From the NCBI GenBank assembly GCA_052388275.1, contig JBQTII010000113.1, forward strand, positions 1-35,236: DNA of 35,236 bases, written 5' to 3'. The stretch comes from JBQTII01 sp052388275. GTDB lineage: Bacteria; Actinomycetota; Actinomycetes; Sporichthyales; Sporichthyaceae. A model generated the notes under the pieces. That model worked only from the letters and a program-made list of their open reading frames with translations. It did not search any database and was not told where the DNA came from. Of this stretch, positions 16,454 to 23,673 are shown piece by piece; within the stretch, counting starts at the first letter, position 1, and each line of letters opens with the position of its first letter. The translations under genes were made by a program, and so were the position numbers.

Positions 16454-18346
16454 GTGGCCGGGCGGATCAAGGACGAGGACATCGCCGCCGTCCGCGAGCG
16501 CTCGCGCATCGAGGACGTGGTCGGCGCGCAGGTGGGGCTGCGCAGCGCCGGCGGGGGCTCGTTGAAGGGGCTGTGCCCCTTCCACGAGGAGAAGTCACCC
16601 TCGTTCAACGTCAATCCGGCGAAGGGTTTCTACCACTGCTTCGGGTGCGGCGAGGGCGGGGACGTCATCGACTTCGTCATGAAGACCGACCACCTTTCCT
16701 TTGCCGAGGCCATCGAGCGCCTGGCCGCCAAGGCCGGGATCACCCTGCGCTATACCGAGGGCGGTTCGGCCCCGCGCCAGTCCACCGGCAGGCGCACCCG
16801 CCTGGTGGAGGCCCACGAGGCGGCCGCGGTGTTCTACGCGGCGCAGTTGCATGAATCGCCCGACGCCCTGGCCGGGCGCACCTTTCTGGATCAGCGCGGC
16901 TTCGACCTCGCGGCGGCCGCGCACTTCGGCGTCGGGTTCGCCCCGCGCACCTGGGATGCGCTCGCGCGCCACCTGCGCGGCCTGCGTTTCACCGATGACG
17001 AGCTGATCACCGCAGGCCTGGCCAAGGCCGGCCAGCGGGGCCTGATCGACCGCTTCATGGGCCGTCTGCTGTGGCCGATTCGCGACATCAGCGGCGACGT
17101 CGTCGGCTTCGGGGCGCGGCGGCTCTTCGACGACGACCGCGTCGAGGCCAAGTACCTCAACACCCCCGAGACCCCGATCTACAAGAAGAGCCACCTGCTC
17201 TACGGGATGGACCTGGCCAAGAAGGAGATCAAGCGCCGCGGCCAGGCGGTCATCGTCGAGGGCTATACCGACGTGATGGCCGCCCACGTCGCCGGCGTGC
17301 AGACCGCGATCGCCACCTGCGGGACGGCGTTCGGCGCCGACCACGTCCAGGTGCTGCGCCGGCTGCTGATGGACGCGAGTGAGTTCCGCGGGGAGATCAT
17401 CTTCACCTTCGACGGCGACGAGGCCGGGCAGAAGGCCGCTCGCAAGGCGTACGAGGAGCAGGACCAGAAGTTCACCACGGCGACCTTCGTGGCCGTCGGC
17501 CCGGACGGCATGGACCCCTGCGATCTGCGGCTGGCCAAGGGCGACGAGGCCGTACGCGAGCTCGTCGCCAGCCGCGTCCCCCTGTTCGAGTTCGCGATCC
17601 GCGGCGCGCTGGCCCGCCACGACCTGGAGACCGCGGAGGGCCGGATCGCGGCGCTGCACGCGGCCGGGCCGGCGGTGATCGGGATCCGGGACCGAGCCTT
17701 GCGCCACGAGTACGGGCGCCGGCTCGCGGGCTGGCTGGGGATGGATGTCGACGCGGTGATGAGCACGCTGGCCGCGGACGCCAGGCGCGGTGCGCGCAGA
17801 GGTGGCGCGGACGCCGCGCCCGCGGGCGAGCCGGGCGAGCGGGCGAGCACCGAGGCGGCCCGCCCGGACCCGCGCGACCCCGCGCTGCTGGTCGAGCGCG
17901 AACTGCTCAAGGTCGCCCTGCAGTTCCCCCAGCTCGTCGGCCCGCTCTACGACGGGCTGGAGCCGTCGGTGTTCACCTCGCCGGCCTACGCGCTCGTGCA
18001 TGCCGCGATCCAGGCGGGCGGCGGTACGGCGGGGGCGGCCGCGGGGGAGGGCTGGGTCTCGCGGGTACGGGACGCGGCCGGCGAGGCGATGCTGCGGGGT
18101 CTGATCGCCGAGCTGGCCGTGGATCCGCTGCACGCGGGCGGTGAGCCGGACCGCCGGTACGCCGCGGAGCAGGTTGCCACGCTGCAGGCGGGCGCGCTCA
18201 CTCGGCAGATCGACGCCCTCAAGGGCCGGTTGCAGCGGGTGAACCCGCTCGAGGCGCCCGAGGACTACAACCGGCTCTTCGGCGAACTGGTGGCGCTCGA
18301 GCAGTACCGGCGTGCGCTGCGTGAACGCTTGATTGACGGATTGTGA
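16454..18346 (+). CDS. dnaG: DNA primase DnaG
   Basis: Replicative primase (630 residues, normal length) that lays RNA primers for lagging-strand synthesis. Zinc-binding domain: CPFH at 41-44 and CFGC at 62-65. The RNA polymerase core follows, with EGYTD at 269-273 (catalytic Glu269) and FDGDE at 319-323 (metal-binding Asp320, Asp322) forming the TOPRIM centre. The C-terminal DnaB-binding helical domain follows an Ala/Gly/Arg-rich linker near 450-480. The open frame reaches back into miaB (16157), but GTG at 16454 gives the family start VAGRIKDEDIAAVRERS. Located 10 nt after miaB and upstream of a sigma factor gene. Confidence 0.97.
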   Translation: MAGRIKDEDIAAVRERSRIEDVVGAQVGLRSAGGGSLKGLCPFHEEKSPSFNVNPAKGFYHCFGCGEGGDVIDFVMKTDHLSFAEAIERLAAKAGITLRYTEGGSAPRQSTGRRTRLVEAHEAAAVFYAAQLHESPDALAGRTFLDQRGFDLAAAAHFGVGFAPRTWDALARHLRGLRFTDDELITAGLAKAGQRGLIDRFMGRLLWPIRDISGDVVGFGARRLFDDDRVEAKYLNTPETPIYKKSHLLYGMDLAKKEIKRRGQAVIVEGYTDVMAAHVAGVQTAIATCGTAFGADHVQVLRRLLMDASEFRGEIIFTFDGDEAGQKAARKAYEEQDQKFTTATFVAVGPDGMDPCDLRLAKGDEAVRELVASRVPLFEFAIRGALARHDLETAEGRIAALHAAGPAVIGIRDRALRHEYGRRLAGWLGMDVDAVMSTLAADARRGARRGGADAAPAGEPGERASTEAARPDPRDPALLVERELLKVALQFPQLVGPLYDGLEPSVFTSPAYALVHAAIQAGGGTAGAAAGEGWVSRVRDAAGEAMLRGLIAELAVDPLHAGGEPDRRYAAEQVATLQAGALTRQIDALKGRLQRVNPLEAPEDYNRLFGELVALEQYRRALRERLIDGL

Positions 18347-18530
18347 CGGTTGGGCCGTCTGTGAGCTGCGAAAGCGGGTCGAACGGCGACGAACTACCCC
18401 GCGGATAACCGGGTGTTTCGTCAACTCCCGGCGGCGAGCGCCTTCGCCACCCCACACTGAGGAAGCCGCAGCGCGCAGGCACCTGAACGGCGCCCGCGGT
18501 CACCAGTACCGAGCAGTCGATGGGGGTGTC

Positions 18531-19682
18531 GTGGCGCGCGTTCGCTCAACGGATCCCGTTGCCGCCGTCCTGCAGGCCTCGGTCTCGCCCGGGGGCAGCT
18601 TGCCCGCACCGGCCGGTGAGTCCCGCCGCGTTCGGGTCGTTGCCGTAGTCCCCGACCTGGCCACCCCCGCCCCGCTGATCGACACCGACGCGCTCGACGC
18701 GGCGCGCCCGGGTGACTTCGCGCAGGCCGCAGAGCCCGCCGACGAGGTTCAGGTCATCGACGACTCCCCGGCCCCGGTCACGGACCTGGTCCGGCACTAC
18801 CTACGTCAGATCGGGCGGGTTCCGCTGCTCACCGCCGCCGACGAGGTCGAGATCGCCAAGCGGGTCGAGGCCGGGGTCTTCGCCACCGCCGCGCTCGGCG
18901 CGCAGCCCGCTCCGCCGCCGCAGCTCGCGCACGAGCTAGGGCTCATCGCCGCCGACGGTGCGGTCGCCAAGGCGATCCTGATCGAGGCCAACCTGCGTCT
19001 GGTCGTCTCGATCGCCAAGCGCTATGCCGCCCGCGGGTTGCCGTTCCTGGACCTGATCCAGGAAGGGAACCTGGGCCTGATCCGCGCGGTGGAAAAGTTC
19101 GATTACGCCAAGGGGTACAAGTTCTCCACCTACGCGACGTGGTGGATCCGCCAAGCCGTCTCGCGGGCGCTGGCCGACCAGTCGCGGGTGATCCGGGTTC
19201 CCGTGCACATCGTCGAGATCATCAACAAGGTCATGCGGATGCAGCGGATGCTGCACCAGGAGTACGGCCGCGAGCCCAGCATCGACGAACTCGCGGTCGT
19301 GTTGGATCTCACGCCGGAGCGGGTGAAGGAAGCGCAGAAATTCGCACAGGACCCGGTCTCCCTGCACACCCCGGTCGGGGAGAGCGAGGGATCGGAGTTC
19401 GGGGACCTCATCGAGGACGCCGACGCCGCGAGCCCCGCCGACGTCGCCTCGGTGGCGATGTTGCGGGCAGACCTCGACGCGCTGCTGGCCGGTCTGGGGG
19501 AGCGGGAGAAGCGCGTCGTGACCATGCGCTATGGCCTGGCGGACGGCAAGGCGCACACCCTGGAAGAGGTCGGGCAGATGTTCGGCGTCACCCGCGAGCG
19601 GGTCCGTCAGATCGAGGCGAACAGCCTGGCCAAGCTGCGGCACAAGCCGGCTGCCGACGAACTGCGTGCCTACCTGGCCTGA
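18531..19682 (+). CDS. Sigma-70 family (group 1/2, HrdA-like) RNA polymerase sigma factor
   Basis: A 383-residue sigma factor with all of regions 1.2 to 4.2 but no region 1.1. Region 1.2: VRHYLRQIGRVPLLTAADEVEIAKRVEAG. Region 2: NLRLVVSIAKRYA, FLDLIQEGNLGLIRAV, FDYAKGYKFSTYATWWIRQA, reaching region 2.4. Region 3: REPSIDELA. Region 4.2 helix-turn-helix: TLEEVGQMFGVTRERVRQIEA. It is more diverged than a typical HrdB/SigA, for example SLAKLRH and the start of region 4. dnaG followed by a sigma gene also occurs around Streptomyces hrdA, so a group 2 or alternative role is likely, but the principal factor cannot be excluded. The frame is open upstream to 18333. The upstream residues do not look coding and GTG at 18531 has a GGGGG site 6-10 nt before it. 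Confidence 0.9.
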   Translation: MARVRSTDPVAAVLQASVSPGGSLPAPAGESRRVRVVAVVPDLATPAPLIDTDALDAARPGDFAQAAEPADEVQVIDDSPAPVTDLVRHYLRQIGRVPLLTAADEVEIAKRVEAGVFATAALGAQPAPPPQLAHELGLIAADGAVAKAILIEANLRLVVSIAKRYAARGLPFLDLIQEGNLGLIRAVEKFDYAKGYKFSTYATWWIRQAVSRALADQSRVIRVPVHIVEIINKVMRMQRMLHQEYGREPSIDELAVVLDLTPERVKEAQKFAQDPVSLHTPVGESEGSEFGDLIEDADAASPADVASVAMLRADLDALLAGLGEREKRVVTMRYGLADGKAHTLEEVGQMFGVTRERVRQIEANSLAKLRHKPAADELRAYLA

Positions 19683-20023
19683 GCGCCGTCGCTACCGGGG
19701 GCGCTCCTTGAGGCCGCGTGCCCGGCCGCCTGCAGATCATCCTCACCGGCTGCGGTGCGTGAGCCCGGCATCCAGCTCGGTGCCTTTTCGGCGGCCTTGC
19801 CGCCGATCTCGGCCGCCTTCTCGCCCAGCTCAGAGGCCTTGTGGCCGGCGCCGCGGCGCATCTCGCCGCCCATGTCGCCGACCTTGTCCTTCGCCTGGGC
19901 AATGGTCGGGTTCGCACTGGCTCGCTTGGCCAGATTGGCGATCTGGTCATAGCGATCGCGTCCGGCGCGCGCGCCCAGCACGTAGCCGGTGGTCGCGCCG
20001 ATCAGGAACGTCATCTTGCGCAT
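19670..20023 (-). CDS. Small YtxH-like membrane-associated protein
   Basis: 117 residues. A single N-terminal hydrophobic segment with a glycine-rich pattern (MTFLIGATTGYVLGARAGRDRYDQI) is followed by a highly charged helical domain (IAQAKDKVGDMGGEM, ELGEKAAEIGGKAAEK), resembling YtxH/LEA-like stress proteins of the envelope. Function unknown. ATG at 20023 follows GAGGAG, so it was chosen over the longer frame start at 20056. The 3' end overlaps the sigma factor gene by 13 nt in convergent orientation, so transcripts of the two genes would be complementary at their ends. Confidence 0.78.
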   Translation of the reverse strand: MRKMTFLIGATTGYVLGARAGRDRYDQIANLAKRASANPTIAQAKDKVGDMGGEMRRGAGHKASELGEKAAEIGGKAAEKAPSWMPGSRTAAGEDDLQAAGHAASRSAPGSDGAQAR

Positions 20024-20158
20024 CGCGCTCACTCCTCGTGGTGGTGGTGCTCTCACCTGCGCGCTTACCCAGCAGCGGAGGAGTTCATGCGAGCGCGGTG
20101 CCGGTCGTGCGCTAATCTTGCGCGGTTACCCGGGGCGGGGAGCTGCCTCGCGCGACGG

Positions 20159-20231
20159 TCCCGCATAGCTCAATTGGCAGAGCAGCCGGCTGTTAACCGG
20201 CAGGTTTCTGGTTCGAGTCCAGATGCGGGAG
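20159..20231 (+). tRNA. tRNA-Asn (GTT)
   Basis: Full cloverleaf: acceptor TCCCGCA/TGCGGGA, D-stem GCTC/GAGC, anticodon stem GCCGG/CCGGC with loop CTGTTAA (anticodon at 20192-20194), T-stem TCTGG/CCAGA with TTCGAGT loop, discriminator G. CCA is encoded at 20232-20234. A TAATCT about 40 nt upstream could be its -10 box. Confidence 0.97.
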
Positions 20232-20348
20232 CCAGCGCCATCCGGGCGTCTGCGCAATCTGCGTGGATGCCTGTGTTGTCCCTGGGCGTAGGTGCGGCAG
20301 ACTCAGCTGCGCGACCGCGCCGGAGGGCCAGCTCCGCCGTGGTCGTAC

Positions 20349-20422
20349 GGGGCGGTAGCTCAGCTGGTTAGAGCAGGGGACTCATAATCCCTGGGCCGTC
20401 GGTTCGAGTCCGACCCGCCCCA
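20349..20422 (+). tRNA. tRNA-Met (CAT)
   Basis: Full cloverleaf: acceptor GGGGCGG/CCGCCCC, D-stem GCTC/GAGC, anticodon stem GGGGA/TCCCT with loop CTCATAA (anticodon at 20383-20385), T-stem GTCGG/CCGAC, discriminator A. No encoded CCA. Elongator Met is the natural reading. A lysidine-modified Ile2 (CAT) cannot be excluded by sequence alone. Its 3' 43 bp are duplicated twice downstream (see attachment repeats). Confidence 0.93.
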
Positions 20423-20423
20423 C
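20381..20423 (+). repeat. Attachment repeat 1 (attL) = 3' half of tRNA-Met
   Basis: Anticodon loop (CTCAT) to one base past the discriminator. It is repeated directly at 22299-22341 (6 mismatches in 43) and 26358-26400 (2 mismatches in 43). Tyrosine-type integrases commonly recombine at the anticodon loop or 3' half of tRNA genes, restoring the tRNA. Confidence 0.88.
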
Positions 20424-20429
20424 ATACGT

Positions 20430-20504
20430 CACTCCAGGCGACTCCAGTCGACCAGAGTGACCAAACTCTTTGCAGATCAGCGAACCGCTGTGTCGCCTGG
20501 AGTG
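20430..20504. repeat. 13-bp perfect inverted repeat just inside attL
   Basis: CACTCCAGGCGAC at 20430-20442 and its exact reverse complement at 20492-20504, separated by 49 nt. It lies immediately inside the left end of the island. It may be recombination-protein arm sites or a long-loop hairpin. The loop is too large for an ordinary terminator. Confidence 0.7.
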
Positions 20505-20623
20505 GCTGTCGGTGAGTAGCAAGGAATCCGGAAAGCTCGAGTTCCCCTTTGAGGCACGAGGCGCGACAGGAGTTCTGGCGTTCGATCGCACGGCGGCCCC
20601 GCCCCCAGTTACCGGATGAATCG

Positions 20624-20651
20624 TTGACACAAGAGAGCTTGGGTATACGAT
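20624..20651 (+). promoter_or_regulatory. Promoter of the abiE pair
   Basis: TTGACA at 20624-20629, 16-nt spacer, TACGAT at 20646-20651, in a locally AT-richer stretch. It is followed by a strong ribosome site AGGGAGGGG at 20665-20673, before the GTG at 20680. AbiEi antitoxins usually repress their own promoter, so an operator here is expected. Confidence 0.6.
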
Positions 20652-20679
20652 TAGGCTGAAAATCAGGGAGGGGTCACCT

Positions 20680-21279
20680 GTGTCGCGTCCTCGTGCGGAT
20701 CTGACAGGCGCGTTGTCGGTGCTGCCTGACACCTTCACCAGTGCGGAGGCGTTTGAGGCTGGGCTGAGCAAGCATGCGCTCTATCGGCTGCTTGACGAGG
20801 GGGAGTTGATTGCGTTGCGGCGTGGACTGTACCGCCGCGCAGACGCGACGTTGGCCGACCTGAATCTGATCACGATCGCGTCGGCGGCGCCGAGAGCAAC
20901 GTTGTGTCTCGCCACCGCTCTGGCTCATCACGGCTTGAGTGACGCGCTCCCGATTGCCCCGGACGTCGCGCTCCCGCGGGGCACGCGAGCTCCGGCGGGT
21001 GCACGTGCTCAGTGGCACTTCTTCTCGGCCGACACCTTCGAGCTCGGCCGCGGCTTACTCACCCTCGATGAAACGACCGAGATCGGCCTGTACTCACCGG
21101 AACGCTGCATCATTGATGCCTTCCGTACGCGCGCCACCGAGGGTGACGAGCTGGCGATCGAGGCGCTGAAAGCATGGCTGCGGCAACGGCAGTCGCAGCC
21201 CTCGGAGCTGTTGCAACTCGCTGCTCACTGGCCCCGGACGCTCACCCCGCTGCGGAAGACCTTGGCGGTCCTGTTGTGA
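20680..21279 (+). CDS. AbiEi/MenA-type antitoxin and transcriptional regulator
   Basis: 199 residues of the AbiEi antitoxin family, the antitoxin half of a type IV-like or phospho-regulated toxin-antitoxin and phage abortive-infection system. The N-terminal winged helix (TFTSAEAFEAGLSKHALYRLLDEG, then LRRGLYRR) is the family signature and binds the operon promoter. It is followed by the AbiEi core (APRATLCLATALAHHGLSDALP, then YSPERCIIDAFRTRA). GTG start at 20680 has a strong ribosome site. Its stop codon overlaps the start of the toxin gene (GTGA). Codon choice looks slightly less GC-rich than the core genes, consistent with acquisition. Confidence 0.9.
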   Translation: MSRPRADLTGALSVLPDTFTSAEAFEAGLSKHALYRLLDEGELIALRRGLYRRADATLADLNLITIASAAPRATLCLATALAHHGLSDALPIAPDVALPRGTRAPAGARAQWHFFSADTFELGRGLLTLDETTEIGLYSPERCIIDAFRTRATEGDELAIEALKAWLRQRQSQPSELLQLAAHWPRTLTPLRKTLAVLL

Positions 21280-22187
21280 GCGGCCCCTCCCGCGGGACGG
21301 CAGCGGGCCGCGCATACCGAGACCTGCAGGCCCTCGCGGCACGTGAGGACCGGGACACCTCGGAGTTCCTCAACCTCTACGCCTTGGAAGGATTCCTGGA
21401 TCGGCTCAGTGTCTCGGCGCGAAGTGCCGACCTGGTCCTGAAAGGTGGAGTCCTGCTGGCCGCCTACGACACGCGCCGGCCGACCCGCGACGTTGATCTT
21501 CAAGCAGCCGCGACCTCGAACGACACCGAGACCGTACCGGCGCTAGTGCAGGAGATCGCCGGGATCGATCGCGATGACGGACTGTCCTATGACACCGCAA
21601 CCGCCACCGCGCACACGATCCGTGAGGACGACGAGTACTCCGGTGTACGGGTCAAACTGACCGGGTCGTTAGCCACTGCTGTGATCCCGTTCCACGTCGA
21701 CGTCAACGTGGGCGATGCGGTCTGGCCCGCGCCTGCTCCGGTCGATGTCGCACGGCTCTTGGGCGGATCGATCACCGTCTTGGGCTACTCGATCACGATG
21801 GTGCTGGCAGAAAAGATCGTGACTGCGGTCCAGCGCGGCACCGCGAGTACCCGTTGGCGGGACTACGCCGACATCTACCTACTGACAGATCGCCAGTCCG
21901 TTGACGGGAACAAGATGGGAGTCTCGCTGCGAACAGTTGCTGAGCACCGCGGCACGCGTATGTTCTCGCTGGCTGACGCCTTAGTCGGCTACGGCGACAT
22001 CGGTCAAACCAAGTGGTCAGCGTGGGTAGGCAAGCAACGCCTTGCCGAGCGCCTGCCCGAGAACTTCCAGGACGCCATCGGTCGCGCCGTTGCCTTTGCC
22101 GATCCGGTTGTCCACGGTCTCGTCGCCGACCACACATGGGACCCCCAGGCCGCCGCCTGGACCGAGGCCGCCATGCCGACAACGTGA
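21276..22187 (+). CDS. AbiEii/MenT-type nucleotidyltransferase toxin
   Basis: 303 residues of the AbiEii/AbiGii toxin family (DUF1814), DNA polymerase-beta-like nucleotidyltransferases. The family motif set is present: KGGVLLAAY at 56-64, RPTRDVDL at 68-75 (metal-binding Asp72 and Asp74), a third acidic strand HVDVNVG with Asp142, EKIVTAVQRG at 179-188, and RWRDYADIYLL at 193-203. Characterised relatives (MenT of M. tuberculosis) add nucleotides to tRNA acceptor ends and stop translation. That activity here is inferred by family. The frame is open from 21174, but the GTG at 21276, which overlaps the antitoxin stop, is the coupled start. Complete catalytic residues suggest an active toxin. Confidence 0.9.
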   Translation: MSGPSRGTAAGRAYRDLQALAAREDRDTSEFLNLYALEGFLDRLSVSARSADLVLKGGVLLAAYDTRRPTRDVDLQAAATSNDTETVPALVQEIAGIDRDDGLSYDTATATAHTIREDDEYSGVRVKLTGSLATAVIPFHVDVNVGDAVWPAPAPVDVARLLGGSITVLGYSITMVLAEKIVTAVQRGTASTRWRDYADIYLLTDRQSVDGNKMGVSLRTVAEHRGTRMFSLADALVGYGDIGQTKWSAWVGKQRLAERLPENFQDAIGRAVAFADPVVHGLVADHTWDPQAAAWTEAAMPTT

Positions 22188-22255
22188 CAAGAAACGTGAC
22201 ACGAAATCCTGTCGACCAAGGTGGCTGTAGGCGTCTGTAGTGGGACCGCGTGGAA

Positions 22256-22270
22256 GCAAAGTCGCAGGTA
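22256..22270 (+). repeat. Arm sequence at right end of cassette A
   Basis: GCAAAGTCGCAGGTA, identical to 26317-26331. It lies 43 bp before attachment repeat 2, a spacing matched within 2 bp at repeat 3. Likely an integrase arm-binding or other end-recognition site shared by both cassettes. Confidence 0.75.
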
Positions 22271-22298
22271 GAAGGCCTAGTAGCCACAAACTGGGATC

Positions 22299-22341
22299 CT
22301 CATCATCCCTAGGCCGCGGGTTCGAGTCCCGCCCGCCCCAC
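22299..22341 (+). repeat. Attachment repeat 2 (middle)
   Basis: 43-bp copy of the tRNA-Met 3' half with 6 changes. Four of them are paired in the T-stem (GCGGG/CCCGC instead of GTCGG/CCGAC), so base pairing is kept. This suggests the copy came from the tRNA gene of another host rather than decaying here. Confidence 0.85.
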
Positions 22342-22767
22342 CTGCGCCAGCAGGCGCGAAGTCAGAAGGTCGTCGAGGTCGCGGGCATCGCCGACGACTG
22401 GAGCTGGGCACGACACCGAAGTGCGTGGTTCTACCGCGCCGAACAGGCAGGCCCACTCCACCGCGGCGGCCGAACCCGCGGGACTGCCCTACGAGCCCGA
22501 GGGCTCGATGGTGCAGGCGTCACCTGGAGCCGCGACGTCGTCGGGTGATCGCTCGCAGTAGGCGGACGACTCGGATCTCATCGACCACGGCGTACGCCAT
22601 CCAGAAATTCGTCGTGGCTGCGGGTGATCCGCGGCAGGTCGTCGGCGTAGATCTTGCGAGTGGCTGCGATCCACCGCACGCGCGCGACCGGGTCGTCGTC
22701 GAACGCGCAGGTCCCCGGGGGCCTGGCGATAGACCCGGTGCGCTGGCCGGGGCCAGGGGTTGCGGTG
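22342..22767. other. Region without an intact gene at the left end of cassette B
   Basis: No open frame with both a credible start and family-like sequence. On the minus strand, two overlapping frames look like worn coding sequence: one ends near 22578 (DDDPVARVRWIAATRKIYADD) and the adjacent frame continues FWMAYAVVDEIRVVRLLRA and stops near 22540. A single frameshift would join them. The tail loosely resembles a RelE/ParE-type toxin C-terminus, but I do not consider that established. Confidence 0.4.
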
Positions 22768-23181
22768 TCAGCCGAGCACGTCGGCCGGTGGCAGGCGTCG
22801 AATCTCGGAGGCCATGTCGAAGCCGGTGTCAACTGACACGATCTCGTCGATGCCGTGCACGACGCAGGTGGCCACGTGCAGCAGATCCCGGGCCGAGAGG
22901 TGCGGGGCGCTCGGAAATCGGTCCACGGCGGCGGCCAAGCAGCGGCGATCGATCGGGAGCAGGTCGCCGAACAGGTCCAGGACGCCCTGCGCCATGGTCT
23001 GCCCGATGACGCGGTCCGCACGGGCGAAACGGTGCAGAATCTCCTGCACGACCTCGGTGGAGGTGGTCGCGGCCAGTTCGCCCTCCGCGACCAGCCGCAG
23101 CACGCCGCGGCATGCTTCTCGGTGCGGGTGCGCGGCCCCCGCGGCGTACATGATCACCGAGGTGTCGACGAACACCGTCAT
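22768..23181 (-). CDS. VapC-type PIN-domain ribonuclease toxin
   Basis: 137 residues, the usual PIN toxin size. Mg-dependent RNase of type II toxin-antitoxin systems. Acidic active-site residues are visible: Asp6 in MTVFVDTSVIMYA, Glu43 or Glu47 in TSTEVVQEIL, Asp99 in LSARDLLHVAT, and Asp118/Asp122 in VSVDTGFD. The frame is open further upstream (23421), but the ATG at 23181 overlaps the stop of the antitoxin gene by 4 nt (ATGA) and gives the family N-terminus. Many VapC toxins cleave tRNA or 23S rRNA. The target here is unknown. Confidence 0.9.
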   Translation of the reverse strand: MTVFVDTSVIMYAAGAAHPHREACRGVLRLVAEGELAATTSTEVVQEILHRFARADRVIGQTMAQGVLDLFGDLLPIDRRCLAAAVDRFPSAPHLSARDLLHVATCVVHGIDEIVSVDTGFDMASEIRRLPPADVLG

Positions 23182-23417
23182 TCGAGGTATCCCGCCTCGA
23201 TCTCGGCCTCCATCTGCTCCCACTCGCCGACCGGCGCCTCCAGCGCGAGCAACGACGCCAGCGCCCGCTGCCGCTGTTCGGGCCCGGCTCCCGGCTGGTA
23301 GGCGTCGATCGCCGCGCGAATCACCGCGCCGACCGATCCCGACGATCGGGCCGCCAGGAGCTCCACTTTCCGGCGCTGCACGGGACTCAGCAGGACCTGC
23401 GTACGCTCCGAGTACAT
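23178..23417 (-). CDS. Ribbon-helix-helix (CopG/VapB-like) antitoxin
   Basis: 79 residues. RTQVLLSPVQRRKVELLAARSSGSVGAVIRAAIDAY is one ribbon-helix-helix unit (residues about 5-40), which would bind the operon promoter as a dimer. The C-terminal acidic part (EWEQMEAEIEAGYLE) is the likely toxin-binding tail. Two ATGs are possible (23423 and 23417). TATAGT at 23424-23429 ends 6 nt before the second, which favours a leaderless start at 23417. Stop overlaps the PIN toxin start. Confidence 0.85.
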   Translation of the reverse strand: MYSERTQVLLSPVQRRKVELLAARSSGSVGAVIRAAIDAYQPGAGPEQRQRALASLLALEAPVGEWEQMEAEIEAGYLE

Positions 23418-23423
23418 GCACAT

Positions 23424-23429
23424 ACTATA
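23424..23429 (-). promoter_or_regulatory. -10 box of the VapBC-type operon
   Basis: TATAGT on the minus strand within a short AT-rich patch. It lies 6 nt from the antitoxin ATG at 23417, so a leaderless transcript is likely. ACATGC occurs on both sides of the box (plus-strand 23414-23419 and 23430-23435) and may form part of the antitoxin operator. Confidence 0.5.
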
Positions 23430-23479
23430 ACATGCGCTTCCGGATCGGGCGTGGATTCAGATCGGGTCAACCGGAGCCG

Positions 23480-23673
23480 GTAGCACGCCTACGAGGAGGC
23501 CAAACGGGCCCGCAAGCGCGCCGAAACGCGTCTGGTCTACGTACCGCACTTCGCCGTGATCGTGGCCGGAACTCCGTCCGAGCACTGCGCCGCCGTGCGC
23601 TCGCTGGCGCGCTGTCGAGCGGTTGGCGGCCTGACCCGGCCCGGAGCGGGCGTCGAGAACCCGAGCGCCCAAC
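23480..23673 (+). other. Coding-like fragment, no intact gene
   Basis: After a TAG at 23480, the plus strand reads HAYEEAKRARKRAETRLVYV, then PHFAVIVAGTPSEHCAAVRSLA. This is an amphipathic helix followed by a hydrophobic strand that looks like real protein, but it lacks a start and runs into the antisense of the RES gene. Probably the debris of a displaced gene. Family not recognised. Confidence 0.3.

Noticed and set aside
20382..20771. Minus-strand open frame ending in VGRVGLEPTAQGL
   Set aside because: It is the antisense of the tRNA-Met 3' end, a well-known annotation artefact. It also overlaps the abiE promoter and start. The same artefact appears at 26359-26544 over attachment repeat 3.
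22240..22548. Plus-strand open frame running through attachment repeat 2
   Set aside because: It translates the tRNA-derived repeat, has no ribosome site and no family-like sequence.
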